The translations under genes and the position numbers were made by a program. From positions 1-64,000 of the forward strand of contig JAKQDH010000206.1 of NCBI GenBank assembly GCA_029558835.1: 64,000 bases of DNA. Reading direction: 5' to 3'. The number at the start of each line of letters is the position of its first letter. Position 1 is the stretch's first letter. Shown piece after piece: positions 1-9,766 of this stretch. The notes under the pieces were generated by a model. That model made no database searches. It was not told where the DNA came from and was given only the letters and a program-made list of their open reading frames with translations. The stretch comes from Planctomycetota bacterium. Lineage in GTDB: Bacteria; Planctomycetota; Phycisphaerae; UBA1845.

Positions 1-151
1 GGTCGGCGTCGGAGCGGGCCTTGGCGAACGGTCCGTGCTGCCGTTCGTAGTCGACGGTGCCGTACGCGCCCCAATCCGGCCGCCCGTTCTCGTCGATCGT
101 TGGCCGGATGGTGCTGCGCGGCGTCTTGGCCGGGAGGGCCACGATGGGCGC
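1..151 (-). pseudogene. Decayed copy A of a three-copy gene family (partial)
   Basis: On the minus strand this stretch encodes a peptide matching the protein encoded at 22960-23339, with the shared core WGAYGTVDYE followed by HGPF. It runs off the left window edge. Similarity stops abruptly near 151, where the reading frame upstream of the core loses its counterpart. The same core occurs a third time at 45185-45480. Conservation at protein level between copies suggests a former coding gene rather than a non-coding repeat. I do not recognise the family. Because the fragment is cut at the window edge, decay is inferred only from the missing N-terminal part. Confidence 0.5.
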
Positions 152-451
152 TGCGAGTCCGACCGTAGTCTTCCACCGTGAACATCCTCCGCCTCCTGAG
201 CGGCCAGCCTTGTCTCCAAGGCCAACCAGCATCCGGAGGCCGGGCCCACGGGAGAACCACCCGCCCAACCCCGCTACCACGGTGGGTCCATTTTTCATGC
301 CGATACCACAGCGACATTCTCAGCCCCAGGTGGGCCCGAACTGCGCGCCGATTACCAGCCGGGATGGCCGGACGTAAGCAATGCCGACCTCATGAGTCGG
401 AGAGCTACTTCTGCGCTTATCCTCGCTGTCATGCTACCTCGCCGGGGCGGA
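152..451. other. Gene-free stretch
   Basis: Sequence between the decayed repeat gene and the stop of the phosphoesterase gene. I see no ORF with a family resemblance, no tRNA and no convincing hairpin with a T-run. Confidence 0.5.
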
Positions 452-1894
452 CTATTGCCCGAGCCCGTATTTGAAGACGATCTCGGCATTGCCGACACCC
501 CGACGAACCATGTCTGGCGTGGCGGCGCGAACATACTCGACCATGACGCGCTCGGGTTCGACGCGCACTTTCAAGTGGCCGGAGTTCGGCAGAAAGTCAC
601 CAGTCTTGTAGCCATACTCCTCGGCCGAGTGCTTCCGGAAGTCCCGGTGAGCTGGCTGCGGAACCAGTTGGTAGACGATGCCGCCGCGTTCCTGGCGGGC
701 GAAGAGATGATCGTGGCCGTGGAAGACGATCGACACGCCCGTCTCCCTCAACAACTGATGAATCGGCTGTTCCCAGCCGGGCCGGTGGGTCGCGAACGTG
801 TCCCGTCCGTCCAGCTCACGTCCACCCCATTCGAATAGCGATGCGGCCTCGGCACCACCGCGACCGTTTCGGTCCAGCCCACCGACCAACTGGTGGATGA
901 ACACGAACTTCCACTCGGCCTTTGAAGCACGCAGTGTGTGGGCGAGCCACTCATGTTGCGCCTTGCCGAGCGTCATGTTCCACGGCTCCTTCCCGCCGCG
1001 GGTCGACCGGGACGTCCAGTACGGGTCGAGCACGACGAAGAGCGCATCACCCCACGTCCAGGCGTAGTAGTCCTGAAGCAGGCCGACGTGCGGCTGCAGG
1101 TTCTCGTTTCCCGTGTAGAAGCCGTCGGGGACCGGGTTGGGGAACAGGCGGTGGCGTTGTTGGGCCGACCAGACTGCCAGCCCGTCCGCTCCCATGTCCG
1201 CCGGCGACCGCACCTCCTCGCCGTCGTGGTTACCGATCACGAGGAACACTGGCGCTGCGCGTCCGATGAGGCCGAAGTAGTACCGCTGGGCGTCGTACTG
1301 CCGCGCCGCCGACTCCCGGTTCGGATGCTTGCCGGTCATGAACGTGTCGCCGAGATCGATGTGGAAGTCCGGCTTGTCAGCCAGCGCATTGGCGAGGGTG
1401 ATCCGGTACAGTTCAGGCGAGCAGTTCCGGTCAAGGTGCGAGTCGGCCGTTACCGTGAAGGTGAACGGGGATCCGGGCGCCCGGTCCGTATGAAAACGCC
1501 CGTTTCCTTCCTTGGGAAGGAGCGGTTCGCCGGTTTCCGCGTTGATTACGCGGTACTCGTAGGCCGTGTCGGAATCCAATCCGTCGAGCACGATCTCCCG
1601 CGGCTGTCTTGCAGACAATTCAAAGGCTGCCGTTCGCGAGGCGAGCGCTGCGCCGGCGCGCCCATAGGTAACAGTGGCCCGCACGGCGTCACGCGACAAG
1701 ACACTGAGCGTCACGGCATGACTCGTTGGGCGGCCGAGAATGACGTTGCCTTCGTAGGCCGGGATGTCCGTCAAGAACGTCTCCGGCATGCCTGCCTGCC
1801 AACCACGGCCACCCTTCTTCTCCTGCGCGTCCCCACCCGCCACGAGTGCGAGCAGGCCAATCAGGGCAACGCAGGTCTTAGCTGTACTCGTCAC
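452..1894 (-). CDS. Exported purple-acid-phosphatase-like metallophosphoesterase
   Basis: 480 residues with a signal peptide (about 1-23, cleaved near GGDAQ). Residues 45-135 form a fibronectin-like N-terminal domain of the kind that precedes purple acid phosphatase catalytic domains. The calcineurin-like metal site is visible in order: D151-S-H153, G182-D183, G221-N-H-D224, H334 and G393-H-D-H396. It should hydrolyse phosphomonoesters or diesters outside the cytoplasm; the substrate cannot be read from sequence. The start is GTG, chosen because GAGGAG lies 7 bases upstream. The stop is TAG. It is the last gene of a co-directional run and is a paralogue of the C-terminal half of the protein at 3284-5413 (shared FEWGGR, RPGW.QPIHQL and GHDHLF blocks), so the two arose by duplication. 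No dockerin-like tail is present. Confidence 0.88.
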   Translation of the reverse strand: MTSTAKTCVALIGLLALVAGGDAQEKKGGRGWQAGMPETFLTDIPAYEGNVILGRPTSHAVTLSVLSRDAVRATVTYGRAGAALASRTAAFELSARQPREIVLDGLDSDTAYEYRVINAETGEPLLPKEGNGRFHTDRAPGSPFTFTVTADSHLDRNCSPELYRITLANALADKPDFHIDLGDTFMTGKHPNRESAARQYDAQRYYFGLIGRAAPVFLVIGNHDGEEVRSPADMGADGLAVWSAQQRHRLFPNPVPDGFYTGNENLQPHVGLLQDYYAWTWGDALFVVLDPYWTSRSTRGGKEPWNMTLGKAQHEWLAHTLRASKAEWKFVFIHQLVGGLDRNGRGGAEAASLFEWGGRELDGRDTFATHRPGWEQPIHQLLRETGVSIVFHGHDHLFARQERGGIVYQLVPQPAHRDFRKHSAEEYGYKTGDFLPNSGHLKVRVEPERVMVEYVRAATPDMVRRGVGNAEIVFKYGLGQ

Positions 1895-1910
1895 GTCGCG
1901 TCTCCTCAGG

Positions 1911-3260
1911 CTACTTCGGCGGGAAGAAGAAACGATTCGTATCCGGGAGTCTGGGCTCCTCTCGAACGGCGTCCGAGTAGATGTACGCCGGCGCGCTCGT
2001 GTAGCTGTCGAGATTCCGGAGCTTGACGAGCTCCTTGCGCTGTTCCTCGGTCAGCGTCTTGTTCGCCTTTGCGAACGCCGTCGCGTAGTAATACGACAGT
2101 TCGCCGTCCAGCTCGCCGTAGCGCCGACCGAGCGTCAGCACTTTCTCCTTGTCGGCCTGCTCGCCCGCGAGGAACCTGCGCAGCTCGGCGGAGATCGCGC
2201 GCCGAGTCTCCACGATTTCGCGCAGGGCTTTCCGCTGTTGATCCGGGATGGCAGTCACATTCCTCCGCTGTTCCTCTGTCAACGTGCGGAGGAACTCCTG
2301 GCCGCTGTCGCCGGTCACGGACGTGCTGATGTTGTAGTCGCGCTTGCCCATGGCCGGCATGTCCTTCATGTAGAACCCGCCGAAGTACGTGCCATGTCGC
2401 TCCGGGCAGAAGTAGGTGTCCGCCTCAAGCGAGCCGGCGTACCAACTGAAGAGCTCGCTCGCGTAGGTCATGTACGCCACGTTCACGAGCTTCTCGGTGC
2501 CGCGGGGCAGCTTGTACTGGTCCATCTCGACATCCGGCCAGGTGTTGAAGTCGCCGAACTTCATCTTCGCGAGGTACGCCTTCTGCTCGGGAGTAAAGGT
2601 GGCCACGATGCCACCAACCACCTGGGCGCGCCGATAGCTCAACTCGGCATCATAGGCGAACAGGTCGCCGACGTGCTTGGCAACGGTGGCCTGGTTCAAC
2701 CCGCTGCTGCCAGCCGGAATGTCACCGTTCAGCTCGCGACAGAACGCCTTGATCAGCGGCCAGCGTCTCTCGGCCAGTTCGCGGAACTGCGGTGCCTGCT
2801 CGCGCGCCAGCGCTTCGAGCTTTGCCCGTTGCTCGTCCGTCAACACCTTCAGCACGTTGCCAGCCACGCGGTCGAGGAACTTGGGATTGTGGCCTGTCTC
2901 GGCCGCGTCGATATCGCGCATGTACTGGAAGCCGAAGAAGTCGCACACCTTGCCGGGCGGCAGGAACGTAGCCGCGCCGAAGTCGCCCGTGAGGAAGGCG
3001 AGCCCGCTGAAAGCGATCGTATGCAACTGGGCGTTGTCCGAGATCGCCTGTTCCTGCGAGTACTGCTGCGGACCGCCCCTTCGGCCGCGCTCGCCGGGGC
3101 GCTCGGGCCGGTCGCCCCGTGGCGGTCGGTCTGGCCGGTCGCCACGAGGGGGCGGCGGGCGATTGTCGGGCGGGTCCTGACCGAACACGGGCGATGCCGC
3201 AATGAGTAGCCCAGCCAGAGCAGCCAGTGCCGATGTCCGCTGACGGTGTCGAGTCAACAT
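1911..3260 (-). CDS. Exported protein of unknown function with LTxEQ-type helical segments (domain X)
   Basis: 449 residues: signal peptide (about 1-27), a Pro/Arg/Gly-rich spacer (29-65), then one long domain of unrecognised family (about 66-449). The domain contains several LTxEQ-like motifs (LTDEQRAKL, LTEEQRRNV, FTPEQKAYL, LTEEQRKEL) typical of Spy/CpxP-type periplasmic helical proteins, plus conserved blocks such as LFSWYAGS and CPERHGTYFGGFYMKD. The whole domain recurs, clearly homologous, as the C-terminal part of the lipoprotein at 12907-14850, where it is fused behind a PEBP domain. ATG start with AGGAG upstream; TAG stop. It lies 16 bases before the next phosphoesterase gene and 23 bases after the PEBP-phosphoesterase gene, so co-transcription is likely. 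Function unknown; a periplasmic partner of PEBP or phosphoesterase proteins is inference from fusion and linkage. Confidence 0.8.
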   Translation of the reverse strand: MLTRHRQRTSALAALAGLLIAASPVFGQDPPDNRPPPPRGDRPDRPPRGDRPERPGERGRRGGPQQYSQEQAISDNAQLHTIAFSGLAFLTGDFGAATFLPPGKVCDFFGFQYMRDIDAAETGHNPKFLDRVAGNVLKVLTDEQRAKLEALAREQAPQFRELAERRWPLIKAFCRELNGDIPAGSSGLNQATVAKHVGDLFAYDAELSYRRAQVVGGIVATFTPEQKAYLAKMKFGDFNTWPDVEMDQYKLPRGTEKLVNVAYMTYASELFSWYAGSLEADTYFCPERHGTYFGGFYMKDMPAMGKRDYNISTSVTGDSGQEFLRTLTEEQRRNVTAIPDQQRKALREIVETRRAISAELRRFLAGEQADKEKVLTLGRRYGELDGELSYYYATAFAKANKTLTEEQRKELVKLRNLDSYTSAPAYIYSDAVREEPRLPDTNRFFFPPK

Positions 3261-3283
3261 GGGGTACTCCTAAGTGGAGGCGC

Positions 3284-5413
3284 TTATGGTCTCTTTTGCG
3301 GCGAAAGCCGCTTCTGTTCATCCGTTCTTGATGACGCTGCGCGCGGCGTAACGACGTACGAATAGGCCACCTTGCCATCCCCGCGCTCCGCGTTGACATC
3401 CTCGGGTAGATACGACCGGACGTACTCGACGGTGACTTTCTCAGGTGACACGGTGACGCGCACGCGGCCCGAGTTGGGAAGTGCGTCGCCGGTCAAGTAC
3501 GCGTCCTTGTTGTAGAGCGTGTAAGAAGGGTCGGCCGGTTCTGGCAGTGTCTGGTACACCACGCCATCAAGCTCCTGCTTGCAGAACAGGTGGTCGTGCC
3601 CCTGGAAGAAGATGGTCACGCCGGTGCTGGCCATGAGCTGATGGATCGGCTGCTTCCAGCCGGGGCGCCTCGCCTCGAATTCCCAATTGCCTCGGTTGTT
3701 CCGGCCACCCCATTCGAAGAGGCCTGCCCTTTCGACGCCGCCGCGGCCGGTGCCGAGTACATGGTGCGTGAAGACGAACTTGTACTTGGCGTCGCTTTTC
3801 TCGAGCGTTTCCTTGAGCCAGCGGTACTGCGCAGCGCCCAGGGTGACGTCCCACAGGTCGCGGTTCTTCTTGCCGCCGCCAAAGACGTTGTCCACCGGCT
3901 TCTTCGAGTGCCAGTATGGGTCAATCACGACGAAGAGTGCGTCACCCCAGGTCCACGCGTAGTAGTCGCGTAGCGGGCCGATGTGCTCGACCGGTTCGCG
4001 ATCACCGGTGTAGATGCCCTCGGGCGCGGGCTGGGAGAAGTACTTTTCGCGGCACGTTTGTGCCCAGACGGCCACGTTGTTGGCGGTCCCATCCAAGTTG
4101 CACTGTGCCGCCTGCTCGTGGTTGCCGTTGACGAGGAAGAGCGGCGCCGAATGGCCGACCAGGCCCAGGTACCGCCGCTGGCCGAGGTAGATCCGCTCGA
4201 GCGCGTCGGCTGTCACCTCGCCTAACGTATCCACGCTGAAATCGTCGCCGATGGTCACATAGAAGTCGGGGTGATCGGCGGCCGCGGAGCGGAGCACCTG
4301 GGCGTAGAGCGCGGGGTCGCACTGCTGCGGGCGCTCGGGGTGTGAATCACCCTGGACCTCGAAGGTGAACGCGCTGCCCGGCGCTCGCTGCGTGTGGAAG
4401 CCGTACTCCGGACCAGTCTTCAGATCATGCTGTCTGGCTTCGGCGTACGAGAGGTGATAGCGGTAGGCCGCATCGGGTGCGAGCTCAGACAACCGGATCA
4501 CGACGGGCTCATCACCGTTGAAATCCCGCTCCGGCGTTTGAAGGACCTTATCCGTCCCCGTCCTCCAGTACTCGACCCGCCCACGCAGGTCGTGCGCCGC
4601 GAGTACACTGACGTCGATCGTCGTCACACCGGGACGCGCAACGATGACGGACGCGACCGGCCAGGAACCGTCAGGCGTGCCAAGGAAGTCGCCGTCCGAC
4701 CCTTTGCTGCGTCCGCCACCGCGATTTCGCGCTGGCCGGTCAAAGGGGCCCGGGCCCGCGGGTGCAGGTGTGTGCCCTGCGCGGTTCGCCGACGTGTCCC
4801 GATCTTGGGGTTGGCGAGGGGGGCCGGACGTCGCTTGCTGCGGCGGGTCGGGCTCTTCCCCGGCAGAGGATCGCGTGTATGTCACTCGCAATTCGGCTGT
4901 CGCGAGGACGTGGCCCTGTACGGCCTTGAGCAGAACATCACGGCTGATTCCGGCAGGCGCTACCGACAACTGCACCGGCGTGGAAAGCGCGTACACCGTG
5001 TAAACGTAGGTCTTCGGGCCCGGTCCCTTCGAGTGCGGAGGGGCATATTCGGTTCGCCCGCTGACGCTGTTATTGCCCAATGTTCCGATGCCTTCCACAT
5101 TCTTGGGCAGGCGTTGGATGCTGGCCGGGATGTTGTACAGGATCCAGTACCACTTCGTATGTCCCTCGGGATCGATGTGGTGCATGATCAGCGCGTAGCT
5201 CTTGGTGTCCTCGGGCGCGCCACTCCATTCGAGCGGTAGCGTGGCGCTGTCACCGTCACCAGTGAACTCCCTCGGCAGCGCGCCTCCATCTTCCACCCTG
5301 GGACTACGCAAGGCGAACAGCGTCTTCTCGGCTGGGATGGTCTCCTGCGCAAGCCCGCTGGGGAGCCGCAGGGCAAGTGCCGCCAGCGTGACGATAGCAA
5401 CGGTCGTTCTCAT
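3284..5413 (-). CDS. PEBP-domain / metallophosphoesterase fusion, exported
   Basis: 709 residues. Signal peptide 1-22; PEBP/YbhB-type domain at about 25-180 (PREFTGDGDS, LEWSGAPEDTKSYALIMHH, WILYNIPAS, YVYTVYAL); a Pro-rich linker at 181-240; then a fibronectin-like segment and a purple-acid-phosphatase-like catalytic domain with D356-S-H358, G389-D390-D391, G430-N-H432, T549-H-H551 and G604-H-D607-H608 (approximate numbering). The C-terminal half is paralogous to the protein encoded at 452-1894. PEBP proteins bind phospholipid-type or phosphorylated ligands, so a plausible but unproved role is presenting a phosphate ester to the attached phosphatase. ATG start with GGAG five bases upstream. 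The same PEBP type is fused to domain X in the gene at 12907. Confidence 0.85.
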   Translation of the reverse strand: MRTTVAIVTLAALALRLPSGLAQETIPAEKTLFALRSPRVEDGGALPREFTGDGDSATLPLEWSGAPEDTKSYALIMHHIDPEGHTKWYWILYNIPASIQRLPKNVEGIGTLGNNSVSGRTEYAPPHSKGPGPKTYVYTVYALSTPVQLSVAPAGISRDVLLKAVQGHVLATAELRVTYTRSSAGEEPDPPQQATSGPPRQPQDRDTSANRAGHTPAPAGPGPFDRPARNRGGGRSKGSDGDFLGTPDGSWPVASVIVARPGVTTIDVSVLAAHDLRGRVEYWRTGTDKVLQTPERDFNGDEPVVIRLSELAPDAAYRYHLSYAEARQHDLKTGPEYGFHTQRAPGSAFTFEVQGDSHPERPQQCDPALYAQVLRSAAADHPDFYVTIGDDFSVDTLGEVTADALERIYLGQRRYLGLVGHSAPLFLVNGNHEQAAQCNLDGTANNVAVWAQTCREKYFSQPAPEGIYTGDREPVEHIGPLRDYYAWTWGDALFVVIDPYWHSKKPVDNVFGGGKKNRDLWDVTLGAAQYRWLKETLEKSDAKYKFVFTHHVLGTGRGGVERAGLFEWGGRNNRGNWEFEARRPGWKQPIHQLMASTGVTIFFQGHDHLFCKQELDGVVYQTLPEPADPSYTLYNKDAYLTGDALPNSGRVRVTVSPEKVTVEYVRSYLPEDVNAERGDGKVAYSYVVTPRAASSRTDEQKRLSPQKRP

Positions 5414-5451
5414 GGTGTCTCCGTCTTACAGCGCAGCCAGCTCAGAACCGC

Positions 5452-8400
5452 CTAGGGTGCGCATGCTGGCGGCAGATCCGAGCCGTTGAAGCACGCCTGA
5501 AACACTGCAAAGTCGACCAAGTCCACGTCACTATCTTTGTCCAGGTCTGCGTCGGAGCAGCTCGGGGCGGCGGTAGGTTGGTCCGGGCCGTTGAAGCAGG
5601 CGAGCAGGCGGCCGAAGTCGGTCAGGTCCACGTCGCCATCGCAGTCAAAATCCGCCTCGACCGCGACCGTCGAGTACAGCTCGATTGGATCGCCCGGCGT
5701 CAGATCCCGGCCGACCAGGCCGGGGTAGTCCGGCGCGTAGCGGCGAACCTTGAACACGGCATTATACTGGTGGCCGCGGTCGTCGAGCGGGATGGCCGCG
5801 CCCTGCACCAGCGGACCAGTGTTGATAACCGGGTCGACGTAGCGCCAGACTGTCTCGCCGGCCGGCGTGACCTCGAACAGATCGCCGTGCACGCCGTCGT
5901 CAATCAGCGTGTTCCCGTTGGGCAGCCGTTGGGCTCCGGAGATCGCCTCGGAGTACATGTCCGTTGGGTTGTCCGCGACATACGACCAGACGGCTGCCGC
6001 CGGACCATACGGGACTCCTGGAGGCTGTTGCGAGTAGTAGCCGTTGGCGTCCACGGGCGGGACGATCTCATCGACCGAAGAGTACTGGCCCGCGGGGCGG
6101 TTGTTTCCGTTGTTGAATACCAGGATGTTGCCCGCGCCCGGCAGACCGGCCGCGATCCACTGCGCGTCGTGCTGTTCAAAGAGCGTCTGGTCGCTCGGGC
6201 CGCCGGCCCCGTATGTACTCGGATTCCCCCACCGGTAGAGCAGGTCGCCGCCGCGGTTGTACGTGCCGCCGGTGTGACCGGCGGCCTGGGCGGTCGTCGT
6301 GCTATGGTCGATTACCCAAATCTCGCTGTTGCCGCGGACACTGAGCACGATCTGGTCGAATTGGTCGTTGTAGTCGATGGAGTTCATGTGATTCCAGAAC
6401 GGGCGGACCTCGCCACCAGAGCCGTTCACGTCGATCAGCTCGGGATGATCCGCGACCACGCCGTAGTTGGCTTTGGACGGGTCATAGTCCTGAATCAAGT
6501 GATCCCAGACGTGCCATGCCCAGACCACGTTGCCCCCCGAGCTGCCGACCGGCTGCACCTCGACGACCGAATCCGGCAGCATGCAGCCGGTCTGCTGGAT
6601 TTCCGGGTGCAGCAGGGCCGGATTGAAGCCGGCGGCGATCACCTGGGCGTACGTCTTCTTCTCCACCACCAGCAGGAGCACGTTGCCGTTCGGCAGCGGC
6701 CGGATATCGTGGTGCGACATGTACTGGCTGGTAGAGTAGTCGAACTCCCAGACCAGGTTTCCGTCCCAGTCATATTCTTCCATGCGCCCGCCCTCGCCCC
6801 CGCCCGTGAGTTCTCCCTGCGTGAAGCAGGCATGCAGAAGGTGTCCGTTTTCGAGCAGATACACCGACTGCCCCGGTTCGTACTCGCTGTCCCACGTGTG
6901 CACCAGGCGTCCCTCGTTGTTGATCAGGTACGTGCGCGTGTAGTGCTTCGGGGCAAACAGCGTGTAGCCCGTGAAAACGTTGTCCGCATCGTAGAAGAAC
7001 AGGCCGACGGTGCGCGCCGCCGCCACCGCATACGAATAGGTCTCAGTGGGCGCTGTAGACGGATCGGTCGAGGCGTTGTCGGCGTCGTCCGTGGCGGTAA
7101 CATAGTAGCTCACCGTCGTCCCCGCGGCCGCTGCGGGAATCTCGGCGCCGTAAATCCCGTCGCCGGCGTCGCCGTCCTCGTGCACGCCGTCGTCGTACAT
7201 GGTCACCTCCACCGACGCGGCCCCGCCCGAGGTCGTCATGACCGTGATCATGTCGAGATCAATTCGTTGATCGCCGCTTCCCCCGCAAAACTGGAAACGC
7301 ATCTTCAGGTTGCCGACCAGCTCGCTGCTCGGCAGGTCATAGTGGTACAGCTGCCAGCCATGGCTGCTGCCCGTGAGTTCGCTGAGCCGGGTGACGAAGC
7401 CGCTTCCCGAATCGAGCTGGAATGTCCAGCCCCCCGTTCCCGCCAGAGTCAGCGTTTGAATATAAAATTCCACGTATCCCGACGTGCCCACGGCATTAAT
7501 GCTGCCGGTGGTCGCGATCATGGCGTCCGTCAGATTCAATGTGCCGAGTTTGAACTGCATGCCGCAGGGATTCCCGGTGCCGTAGTTTGAGCCGGTCCGC
7601 TGCTCGACGTACTGAGTGCCCGTGACCGTCCACGGGTTGTTGCAGCCGTCCCCGGTCCAAGGTTTGGCGGGCGTCGTCCGCATGGTCTCGGTGAACACCG
7701 TGGTCGGCGTGCCGCTACCGCTGGCGAAGTACGTGAGCGTCACGTTGGCGACGCTGCTGTCATCGGTGACGCGGCTGGTAGCCCACACGGTATCACTCGC
7801 TGTGATACAAAATGGCCAGTGGGTTGTGCCGGCGATGGTCGGCGGGTTGTCCGTGGCTACCTGGGTCGCACCCTGGACGCGCATCAGGATCGAGTGCAGG
7901 CCGTGCTCGGTGGTAATGAAGAGCGTCCGCCGGTCCGCACCTCCGAAACACAGATTCGTCGGTCGCTCGGGCACGGCGATCGTCTCGATTTCTGTGCCTG
8001 CGGAGTTATACGCGACGACGCCGTTGGTGTCGGTTGTGAGATAGACGTTTCCTTCCTCGTCGAGTTCCATACCGTCCGAGCCTACCGCGACGAGAAGCGT
8101 CTTGTTCGACAGCGTCCCGTTGGAATTGATCGTGTACCGGTAGGTCCGGCCAGCGCCATAGTCGCTGACGTACAGGGCCGTGCCATCCGCGGTGCCAATC
8201 AGCCCGTTCGGCTTCGTCATGTCGCTGATTACGCGCGTGGCGGTGCCGCTGGGGCTCACGTAGTACACGTGCTCGCCGTCCTGCACGAGTGGGTTCCAGA
8301 ACACCGGATCGGTGAAGTAGATCCCGCCCTGCGGGTCGATCCACAAGTCGTTCGGCGCATTGAACCGTAGGCCGTTGTATTGGTTGGCGAGCACGGTGAC

Positions 8401-9738
8401 GGTGCCGCCGGGGCCAATGGAGACGACGCGGCCGTTGTCTCCTTCGCAGGCCACCAGGTTGCCGGCCGCGTCGAAGAAGAGGCCGTTGGCGCCGCCGGAG
8501 TTCGTACGAAAAACGGACAACTGCCCGGTGAGCGACCACGCGTAAATCGTATCTGCCAGCACATCCGAGAAGAAGACGTTGCCCAGCGCATCGGCGGCCG
8601 GCCCTTCGCCAAACTGGAGGCCGCTGGCCAGCAGCGTAAGGGTCGCATCAGGCTGGACAAGCCGCGTGGTGCGCAAGGCCACGCGGAAGCCGACATGGTA
8701 GTACGGGTGGTTCGGGTCCTGTGGACCACGGTAATAGCCGGGATTACGGTTTGAGATCCGGCTGTGCCCGTAATACTCGGCCCCGTTGTACCAATTCCCG
8801 CCGCGCAGCACGCGGTATGGCAGGCCGTCGGGCATCGGATCGCCCGTCGTTGGCCCGGTCGGATTGCTCACGGGGCTTATCGAATAGTAATCGCTGGCGT
8901 ACCAGTCGTTGGTCCACTGCCACACGTTGCCGGCCATGTCGTAGAGGCCGTAGCCGTTGACGCTGTCGGCGGTTTGGTAGCTGCTGGCGCTGCCCGGCCA
9001 GTCGAAATCCGCCTGCAAATGGAGTTGCCCATTGTAGAACCCGATGGGCGTGGTCCACGGGTAATCGCCTGCCTCGTAAGGATCGCCCGAGCTTTCCCAG
9101 TTGGCTAGCAGCCCGTCCGGATTGGGTTCATCCCCCCAGGGAAACATGTAGTAGTACTGGCCGCCATTGGCCGCATACTCCCATTCGGCTTCCGTTGGCA
9201 GACGATAGCCGTCGTTCGCGAAGGTGCAGGTCCATGTCGTCAGGTCGTAGCACGGCTGATAGCCCTTGAACGCGCTCAGCCAGTTGCAGTAAGCCGCGGC
9301 GCCCGCCCAGCGGACCCCGATCATGGGGTGCTTGTCGCGCCCGCTGAGCACGCCCAAGGCACTGCCGTCCCACGTAATGCCGCTGTATGGCGCGCCGTAC
9401 AACGTCGAGGCGCGCGTTTCGCAGTAGATTTCGTTGCCGCCAACCGCGTATACGAGCCCGTTGCGCACCTCGATGAGCCCCGCGGCCAGCGCGGCCGAGA
9501 GGTAGTCGCAGTACTGCCGGTTCGTCACGTCGTACGTTCCGAGATGGAACGTATCGATCTGAACGGTGTGCAGCGGCACTTCGTCACTGGGGTGGCCCGG
9601 ATCGTTGTAGTCGAAGTGATCGCCCATGACGAATTCGCCGTGGGGGATCAACTTGAGGGCGGGAACTTCCACCGCCAGTGCGGCTCGGCCCAACAACAGC
9701 GCACATACCAGGACAATCATCCAACCTGCGCGGCTCAT
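5452..9738 (-). CDS. Giant exported FGE-like / SMP-30-like / arylsulfotransferase-like protein with dockerin-like tail
   Basis: 1428 residues from the ATG at 9738, preferred over an upstream in-frame ATG because it begins a clean signal peptide and has GAGAGG upstream. Order: signal peptide (1-22); formylglycine-generating-enzyme-like domain (about 22-355: HTVQIDTFHLGTYDVTNRQY, RLPTEAEWEYAA, MAGNVWQWT, YRVLRGGNW); SMP-30/gluconolactonase-like beta-propeller (about 365-620); beta-sandwich linkers (640-900); arylsulfotransferase-like propeller (about 908-1330: MSHHDIRPLPNGN, RLPNGNTLIDDG); two dockerin-like Ca-loop repeats (about 1354-1428). The FGE-like part lacks the active-site cysteine pair expected near RGGNW, so it is probably a binding or structural module rather than a sulfatase maturase. 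Adjacent to another arylsulfotransferase-like protein with a 28-base gap. Confidence 0.85.
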   Translation of the reverse strand: MSRAGWMIVLVCALLLGRAALAVEVPALKLIPHGEFVMGDHFDYNDPGHPSDEVPLHTVQIDTFHLGTYDVTNRQYCDYLSAALAAGLIEVRNGLVYAVGGNEIYCETRASTLYGAPYSGITWDGSALGVLSGRDKHPMIGVRWAGAAAYCNWLSAFKGYQPCYDLTTWTCTFANDGYRLPTEAEWEYAANGGQYYYMFPWGDEPNPDGLLANWESSGDPYEAGDYPWTTPIGFYNGQLHLQADFDWPGSASSYQTADSVNGYGLYDMAGNVWQWTNDWYASDYYSISPVSNPTGPTTGDPMPDGLPYRVLRGGNWYNGAEYYGHSRISNRNPGYYRGPQDPNHPYYHVGFRVALRTTRLVQPDATLTLLASGLQFGEGPAADALGNVFFSDVLADTIYAWSLTGQLSVFRTNSGGANGLFFDAAGNLVACEGDNGRVVSIGPGGTVTVLANQYNGLRFNAPNDLWIDPQGGIYFTDPVFWNPLVQDGEHVYYVSPSGTATRVISDMTKPNGLIGTADGTALYVSDYGAGRTYRYTINSNGTLSNKTLLVAVGSDGMELDEEGNVYLTTDTNGVVAYNSAGTEIETIAVPERPTNLCFGGADRRTLFITTEHGLHSILMRVQGATQVATDNPPTIAGTTHWPFCITASDTVWATSRVTDDSSVANVTLTYFASGSGTPTTVFTETMRTTPAKPWTGDGCNNPWTVTGTQYVEQRTGSNYGTGNPCGMQFKLGTLNLTDAMIATTGSINAVGTSGYVEFYIQTLTLAGTGGWTFQLDSGSGFVTRLSELTGSSHGWQLYHYDLPSSELVGNLKMRFQFCGGSGDQRIDLDMITVMTTSGGAASVEVTMYDDGVHEDGDAGDGIYGAEIPAAAAGTTVSYYVTATDDADNASTDPSTAPTETYSYAVAAARTVGLFFYDADNVFTGYTLFAPKHYTRTYLINNEGRLVHTWDSEYEPGQSVYLLENGHLLHACFTQGELTGGGEGGRMEEYDWDGNLVWEFDYSTSQYMSHHDIRPLPNGNVLLLVVEKKTYAQVIAAGFNPALLHPEIQQTGCMLPDSVVEVQPVGSSGGNVVWAWHVWDHLIQDYDPSKANYGVVADHPELIDVNGSGGEVRPFWNHMNSIDYNDQFDQIVLSVRGNSEIWVIDHSTTTAQAAGHTGGTYNRGGDLLYRWGNPSTYGAGGPSDQTLFEQHDAQWIAAGLPGAGNILVFNNGNNRPAGQYSSVDEIVPPVDANGYYSQQPPGVPYGPAAAVWSYVADNPTDMYSEAISGAQRLPNGNTLIDDGVHGDLFEVTPAGETVWRYVDPVINTGPLVQGAAIPLDDRGHQYNAVFKVRRYAPDYPGLVGRDLTPGDPIELYSTVAVEADFDCDGDVDLTDFGRLLACFNGPDQPTAAPSCSDADLDKDSDVDLVDFAVFQACFNGSDLPPACAP

Positions 9739-9766
9739 GGTTCCATCCTCTCGCCTGACCGGGCGT

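Noticed and set aside
9000-9700. Calling the FGE-like domain a functional sulfatase-modifying enzyme
   Set aside because: The active-site cysteines near RGGNW are absent and the domain is exported in a dockerin-tailed fusion.
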